Below, piece after piece: positions 31,212-36,593 of a stretch of DNA of 36,593 nt (positions are counted from its first letter, which is position 1; each line of letters begins with the position of its first letter). Below the pieces are notes generated by a model. It was not told where the DNA came from. It worked only from the letters and a program-made list of their open reading frames with translations, and did no database searches. The DNA is from Streptomyces sporangiiformans (GTDB lineage Bacteria; Actinomycetota; Actinomycetes; Streptomycetales; Streptomycetaceae): positions 1 through 36,593 of the forward strand of contig NZ_VCHX02000124.1 of assembly GCF_005768555.2 (NCBI RefSeq), read 5' to 3'. The position numbers were made by a program, and so were the translations under genes.

Positions 31212-31241
31212 AGGGCCCGGACGACGAGTCGTCCGGGCCCT
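31212..31241 (-). terminator. Rho-independent terminator of helicase gene
   Basis: A perfect 14-bp inverted repeat (31212-31225 with 31228-31241) is followed, on the minus strand, by TTTTCG. It lies 17 bp past the helicase stop. It is one of the few hairpins here with a U-run. Confidence 0.85.
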
Positions 31242-31258
31242 GATGGTGCTGTCAGAAA

Positions 31259-33547
31259 TCAACCGTTGCGCTTCCAGCGCGGCTTGTCGTCACGGCGGCC
31301 GAAGGAACCGGTACCGGTACCGGAGCCGGCGCCACGGTGATCGTCACGACGGCCGTACGGACGGTCGTGGCCACCGGAGCGGAAGCCGCCGGAGGGACGG
31401 TCGCCCTGCCGGTCACGGTTGAACGGGCGGTCGCTGCCCCGGTGGCCGGACGGACGGTCGTCGCGCCGGAACCCGCCACGCTCGCCGTCCCGGCGGTCGT
31501 CACGGCGGAACCCGCCCGACGGACGCTCGTCACGGCGGAACCCGCCACCCGACGGACGGTCGTTGCGGCGGTCGTCACGACGGAAGCCACCGCGCTCGCC
31601 GTCACGGCGGTCGGACGAACGGCCCCCACGGTCGCCGCCGTCCCGACGGAAGCCACCGCGGTCGTCATCGCGGCGGTCGTCGCGACGGAAGCCGCCCCGG
31701 TCACCGTCACGGCGGTCGTCACGGTTGAAGCCGCCCCGGTCGTTGTCACGACGGTCACGCTGGAAGCCGCCCGAGGAACGGTCGTCACGGCGGAAGCCCC
31801 CACGGTCACCGTCACGGCGGTCGTCGCGGCGGAACCCGCCACGGTCACCGTCGCGACGCTCGAAGGAACGGCCACCGCGGTCGCCGTCACGCCGCTCCCG
31901 GCGGTCATAGCTGCCGCGATCGTCACGACGCTGACGCGACTGCTCGTAGGACGGACGCTCCTCGCGCGCCGGCGCGGCAGCTTCCTGCGCACCCGCCTGC
32001 TCCGGCACGAACGCCAGGGCGCCGGTCTCCTCCGCCGCGGCCTCCACGACAGCGGCGGCCTCGGCCAGCGCGGCCTCCGGGTCGTCGCCCCGCTCGCGCG
32101 CGGCACGGGCGATCAGACGGTCCGCCTCCCCGCGCAGCTCGGTCGCACGCCGCTGCGCGCGCTCCAGCTGCTTGGTGAGATGCGAGACCTCGCGCTCGGC
32201 CTGCTGCGCGGCGTTGCCCGCAGACTCGGCCTGCACCTCGGTCATCGACCGGGCGCCGGTGATCTCCGCGACCTCCGGGTCGAAGGCGGCACCGCCCTGG
32301 ATGATGTGGCGCGAGGCGTCGACGCCCGCGTCCTCCATGAGGCGGAAGATCTGGCGCCGCTGGTGCGGCAGCGACAGCGACACGACCGTGCCTGAGCGGC
32401 CGGCGCGGGCCGTACGGCCGGAGCGGTGCAGGTAGTCCTTGTGATCACCGGCCGGGTCCACGTTCAGGACCAGGTCGATGCCGTCGACGTGGATACCGCG
32501 GGCGGCGACGTCCGTGGCGACGAGCGCGTTGACGTAACCGTCCTTGAAGTCGGCCAGCGTCCGCGTCCGCGCGCCCTGCGTCATACCGCCGTGCAGCGCG
32601 TCGGCCTTCACGCCCGCGTCACGGAGCTGCTCGGCGATCCGGTCGGCGCCCAGCTGCGTACGTACGAAGATGATCGTGCGGCCCTTGCGGGAGGCGATCG
32701 CGGCGGTGACCGGCGCCTTGTCCTTGGGCTTCACGATGAGGATGTGGTGCGACATGGTCGTCACCGCGCCCTGGGCGGCGTCGACCTCGTGCGTGACCGG
32801 GTTGCTCAGGTAGCGCTTGACCAGCGTGGAGATCTCGTTCTCCATCGTGGCGGAGAAGAGCATGCGCTGGCCGCCGGCCGGGACCTGGTCGAGCAGTTCG
32901 GTGACCTCGGGCAGGAAGCCCAGGTCGGACATCTGGTCGGCCTCGTCGATCACGGCGACCTGGACGTTCTCCAGGGAGCAGGCGCCACGGTTGATGACGT
33001 CGCGCAGCCGGCCGGGCGTGGCGACCAGGATGTCGACGCCGCGCTCGAGGGCGTAGATCTGGTTGCCCATCGACGTACCGCCGCAGACGACCTTCATCTT
33101 CAGGCCGAGCACATCGCCGTACGGCTGGAGGGCGTCCGCGACCTGCATCGCGAGCTCACGGGTCGGGGTGAGGATGACGCCGCGGGGCTTCTTCTTCTCG
33201 GTGTGGCCACCGGCGAGCTGAGCGAGCAGCGGCAGACCGAAGGAGAGGGTCTTGCCGGAGCCCGTACGGCCACGGCCGAGGATGTCCTTGCCGGCCAGGG
33301 CGTCCGGGATGGTCGCGGCCTGGATCGGGAAGGGGACCGTCACGCCGTTCTGCGCGAGCTTGCGCACGACACCCTCGGGCAGCCCCAGGGAGCCGAAGGT
33401 GACCTCGGGCGCCTCGGGTGCCTCGGGTGCCTCGGTGGCCTCCGAAGCCTCGACGGCCTCGGGAGCCTGGGGCTCGACGGCCTGCCCGCCGTTGTCCACG
33501 GCCCCGTCCTCGGGCACAACGACGTGGTCAGTACTGGAAATGGACAT
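31259..33547 (-). CDS. DEAD-box ATP-dependent RNA helicase with Arg/Gly/Asp-rich tail
   Basis: This 762-residue helicase is of the RhlE/CsdA type. An acidic N-terminal tail (Pro/Glu/Ala repeats, about 20-50) precedes the Q-motif region (FGSLGLPEGVVRKL) and motifs GRTGSGKT, PTRELA, TPGR, DEAD (VIDEADQM), SAT, ATDVAARGIHVDG and HRSGRTARAGR. After residue about 425 an Ala/Glu coiled coil follows. Residues from about 540 to 750 are a low-complexity tail of (R)(D/R)DRRDGDRGGFRR-like repeats. Such tails bind RNA and can drive condensate formation. The gene likely works in cold or RNA-decay processes. ATG 33547 has GGAAGG about 14 bp upstream; longer starts are possible. Confidence 0.92.
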   Translation of the reverse strand: MSISSTDHVVVPEDGAVDNGGQAVEPQAPEAVEASEATEAPEAPEAPEVTFGSLGLPEGVVRKLAQNGVTVPFPIQAATIPDALAGKDILGRGRTGSGKTLSFGLPLLAQLAGGHTEKKKPRGVILTPTRELAMQVADALQPYGDVLGLKMKVVCGGTSMGNQIYALERGVDILVATPGRLRDVINRGACSLENVQVAVIDEADQMSDLGFLPEVTELLDQVPAGGQRMLFSATMENEISTLVKRYLSNPVTHEVDAAQGAVTTMSHHILIVKPKDKAPVTAAIASRKGRTIIFVRTQLGADRIAEQLRDAGVKADALHGGMTQGARTRTLADFKDGYVNALVATDVAARGIHVDGIDLVLNVDPAGDHKDYLHRSGRTARAGRSGTVVSLSLPHQRRQIFRLMEDAGVDASRHIIQGGAAFDPEVAEITGARSMTEVQAESAGNAAQQAEREVSHLTKQLERAQRRATELRGEADRLIARAARERGDDPEAALAEAAAVVEAAAEETGALAFVPEQAGAQEAAAPAREERPSYEQSRQRRDDRGSYDRRERRDGDRGGRSFERRDGDRGGFRRDDRRDGDRGGFRRDDRSSGGFQRDRRDNDRGGFNRDDRRDGDRGGFRRDDRRDDDRGGFRRDGGDRGGRSSDRRDGERGGFRRDDRRNDRPSGGGFRRDERPSGGFRRDDRRDGERGGFRRDDRPSGHRGSDRPFNRDRQGDRPSGGFRSGGHDRPYGRRDDHRGAGSGTGTGSFGRRDDKPRWKRNG
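31330..31930 (-). repeat. Imperfect coding repeats of helicase tail
   Basis: About 600 bp of degenerate direct repeats, with units of about 24-45 bp built on CGG/CGAC/GGT codons, encode RGG-like and DRGGFRRD peptides. The periodicity is a multiple of three, so it reflects protein repeats, not a CRISPR or iteron array. Repeat-mediated length change between strains is expected. Confidence 0.8.
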
Positions 33548-34187
33548 GCGAATGCGAAACCTTCCGGAGTCTCGTCGGCACGCGCCCGTCAACTCCGTGT
33601 TCGCAATTCGAACCGCCTCAATGCGGTCAGCCACGGCAAGGGAGAGAACGCGCCACGCGGCGCGCTCTGTATTGGCGCCGGGCAAATGGGATCAAACGAT
33701 CTACCACCATACGCACCCTCCACCCCTCAAGGCAAACTGAGTCGATCGGCCCAGGTCAGGGCTGGTCGGGGCGAGTTCAGGCCACTCAGCCGGTCGCGGA
33801 CGGCCAGGGCACGACGGTGCCTGCTACGGCCGAGCGCGCCGCGCTCCAGATCAGCGTACGGGGACGCGCCGTCCAACATGCGCTCTTCAGCGTGGTGGGG
33901 CAGCATCCGCGCGCCGCGAGTGCCCTCCGGCTGCCCGGCAAGCACTCCCAGCCCAGGCTGAGGAGCCCAGCCATCGGCCGGCGCGTAGGCACGTCACGGG
34001 CCGGCCCATCGCTCCCGACGGCGTCCCGACCGGATCCGGGTCGGCGAGCGCCCGGTGCCCAGGCCGCTGCGATCGCCGGAGCGCACACGCCGGCGTGCGG
34101 AGGACGGGCGGCCCCGGCAGGCCGCTGAGCGGGCACGGCGAGCACTCGGCCTCGCCCGGGGGTGCCTTCTCGGCGTCGCCCGGAGCA
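33548..34187. other. 640-bp region without a supported gene
   Basis: The first 150 bp holds the helicase promoter (AT-richer). The rest is GC-rich with fair codon-like bias. A small minus frame (33727-33945, up to 72 codons) has no clear ribosome site, and the frame above it meets a TGA near 33990. No domain was recognised. It may be a decayed gene. Confidence 0.4.
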
Positions 34188-34703
34188 TCAGGCGCCGATT
34201 CCGGCATGCGGCGCCGGCTCCCGCTCGGCGAGCTGCGGCGTCGGCTCCGGGTGCGCCGAGGACGACGGCTCGGCGGTGGTCGGGGCCGACGACGGGGCGG
34301 GCTGCTCCTTCGTCTGCGTCGGCGCCGGCCCCGGAGTCGTACGCGTCGGAGTCGGCTCACCCGCCGTCGACGAGGGCTCACCCGGCTTCGGCTTCTTCTT
34401 CCCCGACTTGGACGGCGACTCGGACGTGCGCCTCGCGGCCGAGCGCGACTCCGACTTCGCCCCGGACGCGGACTCGCCCGGCTTCGCCGCACGCCGCTCG
34501 GCACCGTGCGCCCCGCCGCGCCCCGAGCCGCCGCCGGACACCGCCGAACCGCCGTCGGGCGCCTCACCGCCCCGCTGCCCCGCCGACTGCGACGGCCTGC
34601 CTCTGCTGTCCGCATCGTCGTCACCGACGCTCACGCAGCCGGCACTCACCGCTACGGCCAGGGCCACGGCGACCAGACGGACGGGTACGTACATGGCGCG
34701 CAC
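34188..34703 (-). CDS. Pro/Ser-rich lipoprotein
   Basis: This 171-residue protein starts at GTG 34703 with GGAGG 8 bp upstream. A type II signal peptide (RLVAVALAVAVSAGC, lipobox VSAGC, Cys about 23) shows lipid anchoring at the cell surface. The rest is disordered, rich in Ser, Pro, Thr, Gly and Ala (GGGSGRGG, KSGKKKPKPGEPSS), with no folded domain. It could be a spacer or wall-spanning stalk. ATG 34694 is an alternative start with a weaker ribosome site. The function is unknown. Confidence 0.65.
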   Translation of the reverse strand: MRAMYVPVRLVAVALAVAVSAGCVSVGDDDADSRGRPSQSAGQRGGEAPDGGSAVSGGGSGRGGAHGAERRAAKPGESASGAKSESRSAARRTSESPSKSGKKKPKPGEPSSTAGEPTPTRTTPGPAPTQTKEQPAPSSAPTTAEPSSSAHPEPTPQLAEREPAPHAGIGA

Positions 34704-34828
34704 GGCAGCCACCTCCGAGGCGGGGACGAGGAGTCCCCCTGCCCAACTCCCGCCGCCCACAAGAGGACACGCGCCCCGGAGCACGCACGCCTCACAGACC
34801 GGAACACGCCCGCCTCATAGAAGAGACT

Positions 34829-35179
34829 TCAGCCATATCCGAGCGCGTGCAGCCGCTCGTCGTCGATCCCGAAGTGGTGGGCGATCTCGTGTACCACCGT
34901 CACCTCGGTCTCGGCGACGACGTCCTCCCGCGACTCGCACATCCGCAGCGTCGGCCCGCGATAGATCGTGATCCGGTCCGGCAGGACACCGGCGTACCAC
35001 TCCCCACGATCCGTCAGCGGAGTCCCTTCATACAGCCCGAGCAGCTCAGGATCGTCGCTCGGCGGTTCGTCCTCGACGAACACCGCCACGTTGTCCATCA
35101 GCCGCGTCAGCTCCGGCGGGATCCGGTCCAGGGCCTCGGAGACCAGTTCCTCGAACACCTCGCGCGTCATCTCCAGCAC
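34829..35179 (-). CDS. Small zincin-like metallopeptidase (DUF1025-type)
   Basis: This 116-residue protein has the zinc motif HEIAHHFGID (HExxH plus Asp, near residue 97), a compact helical start (REVFEELVSEALDRIPPEL) and the conserved YRGPTLRMCESREDV. This matches the small possible zinc metallopeptidase family found in actinobacteria and cyanobacteria. GTG 35179 gives the start I recall for relatives (MLEMTREEFEE); ATG 35170 is in frame just after. The substrate is unknown. It is divergent from the metallophosphoesterase gene and 125 bp from the lipoprotein gene. Confidence 0.85.
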   Translation of the reverse strand: MLEMTREVFEELVSEALDRIPPELTRLMDNVAVFVEDEPPSDDPELLGLYEGTPLTDRGEWYAGVLPDRITIYRGPTLRMCESREDVVAETEVTVVHEIAHHFGIDDERLHALGYG

Positions 35180-35284
35180 AAATCCATTGTCCGGCACGGA
35201 CGTCACGTACGAGAGCCCCAAGACAGCCGTACGTGAGCCGGATGGCGTGGCATACCCGACCCTGGACTTGGGCATACGGGACCA

Positions 35285-36593
35285 ATGGTCCGCGTCCCCG
35301 TCGCCGCCGCCCTGCACCGCGTACGCAAAGCGCCACAAGCCCTGACCCGTCACTATCGAGCCCGCCGCGCACAACCGGTCGTCGAACTCGTCCACCAGCC
35401 GCACCCCTACGCCCGCGCACTGAGCCTCGTCACCGTCGTCCTGTTCGGCGCGTGGCTCGGCCTGCTGATCGTCGGGAACGTACGCGCCCCGGTCGGCCCC
35501 ATGGACACCACCATGACCCTGCGCCCCTCCCTCACCGGCGGCACGAAGATCAACGTGTCCCCGCTGGGCGCCCTCGAACTGCGCAGCCACATCGCGCCGA
35601 TCCGCCTCGACGTCGACGTGGACCAGCTCGACCCCGTCCGTTCCCAGGCCCTCGTCGACCACCCCGAACGGCTCTCCGGCCTCCAGGACGAGGTCACCCG
35701 CGACGTCGGCCACGGCACACTCGACCTGGCCGTACGCTCCGGCGTCGCCGTCGTCTCCGGGGCGACCGCCCTCGGCCTCGCGGTCTACCGCCGCCCGCGC
35801 CGCGCCCTCGCGGCAGGCGGCCTGGCCCTGGCGCTCCTGGCCGCATCGGGAGCAACGGCCTTCGCGACCTGGAACCCGAAGTCGGTCCTGGAACCGAAGT
35901 TCTCCGGCCTGCTGTCCTCCGCCCCCTCCGTGGTCGGCAACGCCCGCAGCATCGTCAGCGAATTCGACGTCTACCAGAAGGAGTTGGCACGCCTGGTGAC
36001 GAACGTGACGAAGCTGTACGACGTCACGTCCACACTCCCCGCGTACGCACCCGACCCCTCCACCATCCGCGTCCTGCACGTCTCCGACATCCACCTCAAC
36101 CCGGCGAGCTGGAAGATCATCGCCTCGCTCGTCAAGCAGTACAAGATCGATGCGATCGTCGACTCCGGCGACACGATGGACCACGGCACAGCGGCGGAGA
36201 ACGGCTTCCTGGACCCGGCCGCCGACCTGGGCGCTCCGTATGTGTGGGTGCGCGGCAACCACGACTCGCGGGTCACGCAGAGCTATCTCGAACGCATGGA
36301 CAACGTGCACGTACTGGACGAGGGGCGGGCCGTCTCGGTCGCGGGCCTGCGGTTCGCGGGCATCGGCGACCCGCAGTACACCCCCGACCGCTCGGTCAAG
36401 CAGGCCGGCGACCCCGCGGAGGAACTGGCGGGCGCCCGCCTGTCCTCGTTCCTCAACGACCAGAAGGCGGCGGGCACCCCCGTCGACATCGCCGTCGCCC
36501 ACAACCCCGTGGCCGCACGCCAGACGGACGGCGAGGTCCCGCTCGCCCTGGCGGGCCATGTCCACCACTCGGAGATGGAGGTCATGAAGTACG
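35285..36593 (+). CDS. Membrane-anchored metallophosphoesterase (partial, cut by right edge)
   Basis: The open frame runs from ATG 35285 to the window end without a stop (436 codons). One transmembrane segment is near residue 50 (TVVLFGAWLGLLIVG) and another near 170-200 (VAVVSGATALGLAV, LALALLAASGATAFA). The extracytoplasmic or loop part carries calcineurin-like motifs in order: HVSDIHLN, DSGDTMDHG, GNHDSR, AVAHNP and GHVHH. All five metal-site motifs are intact. The likely role is a surface phosphatase or phosphodiesterase. The C-terminal end is beyond the window. GGGA precedes the start by about 5 bases. Confidence 0.9.
   Translation, partial: MVRVPVAAALHRVRKAPQALTRHYRARRAQPVVELVHQPHPYARALSLVTVVLFGAWLGLLIVGNVRAPVGPMDTTMTLRPSLTGGTKINVSPLGALELRSHIAPIRLDVDVDQLDPVRSQALVDHPERLSGLQDEVTRDVGHGTLDLAVRSGVAVVSGATALGLAVYRRPRRALAAGGLALALLAASGATAFATWNPKSVLEPKFSGLLSSAPSVVGNARSIVSEFDVYQKELARLVTNVTKLYDVTSTLPAYAPDPSTIRVLHVSDIHLNPASWKIIASLVKQYKIDAIVDSGDTMDHGTAAENGFLDPAADLGAPYVWVRGNHDSRVTQSYLERMDNVHVLDEGRAVSVAGLRFAGIGDPQYTPDRSVKQAGDPAEELAGARLSSFLNDQKAAGTPVDIAVAHNPVAARQTDGEVPLALAGHVHHSEMEVMKY

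Noticed and set aside
31330..31930. Possible CRISPR-like repeat array
   Set aside because: Units are in codon phase, without distinct spacers, and encode the helicase RGG-like tail.

Overview
The window is high-GC DNA with strong G/C third-codon bias, many GTG starts and leaderless-looking starts. It carries the promoter region of an rRNA operon and a protein matching AtrA. All of this points to the chromosome of a Streptomyces species. From memory, the gene order resembles the S. coelicolor core region running from about SCO4122 down to about SCO4094. That synteny is recollection and was not searched.

Layout. (1) 1-400 is the promoter and leader region of an rRNA operon transcribed leftwards off the window. 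(2) 441-2425 is a divergent MarR regulator and MFS efflux pump with an inverted repeat between them. (3) 2590-8930 holds a PAS/PP2C/ATPase phosphatase, a type II NADH dehydrogenase, atrA, and an ECF sigma factor fused to a zinc-finger, membrane and secreted tail. (4) 8957-13139 holds an asparagine-synthetase-like protein with a damaged ATP motif, a 0.66 kb gap with strong hairpins, and an NsdA-like sporulation regulator. (5) 13333-17944 holds lhgO, trmB, a PrsW-type membrane protease and an aldo/keto reductase. (6) 18079-19802 holds an M23 peptidase behind a ydaO-type (c-di-AMP) riboswitch, then the initiator tRNA gene.

(7) 19850-22389 is a flavin-pathway cassette: a RibD-like enzyme with its two domains in reversed order, a MarR regulator and GTP cyclohydrolase II, with palindromes in the regulatory gaps. 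(8) 22453-23967 holds a STAS protein with Asp at the usual phospho-Ser position, an orphan GrpE-like protein, an 18-bp tandem repeat and a 5'-truncated methyltransferase. (9) 24058-26707 is an arsenic cassette, arsR-aquaporin-arsO divergent from arsC, with no ArsB/Acr3 pump. (10) 26803-36593 holds tRNA-Lys, an APC permease, a large secreted propeller-like protein, a DEAD-box helicase with a long Arg/Gly/Asp-rich tail, a lipoprotein, a small zincin and a metallophosphoesterase cut by the right edge.

Most of the window is ordinary Streptomyces core genome: respiration, development, cell-wall turnover and RNA metabolism. The parts that look accessory or unusual are the flavin cassette, the STAS/GrpE/repeat stretch and the arsenic cassette, which lie together between the two tRNA genes. 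I did not find a clearly new multi-gene system. The strongest leads are the reversed-domain RibD locus, the pump-less ars operon with an atypical aquaporin, the degenerate asparagine-synthetase-like protein, and a 20-bp-periodic motif array beside the initiator tRNA.
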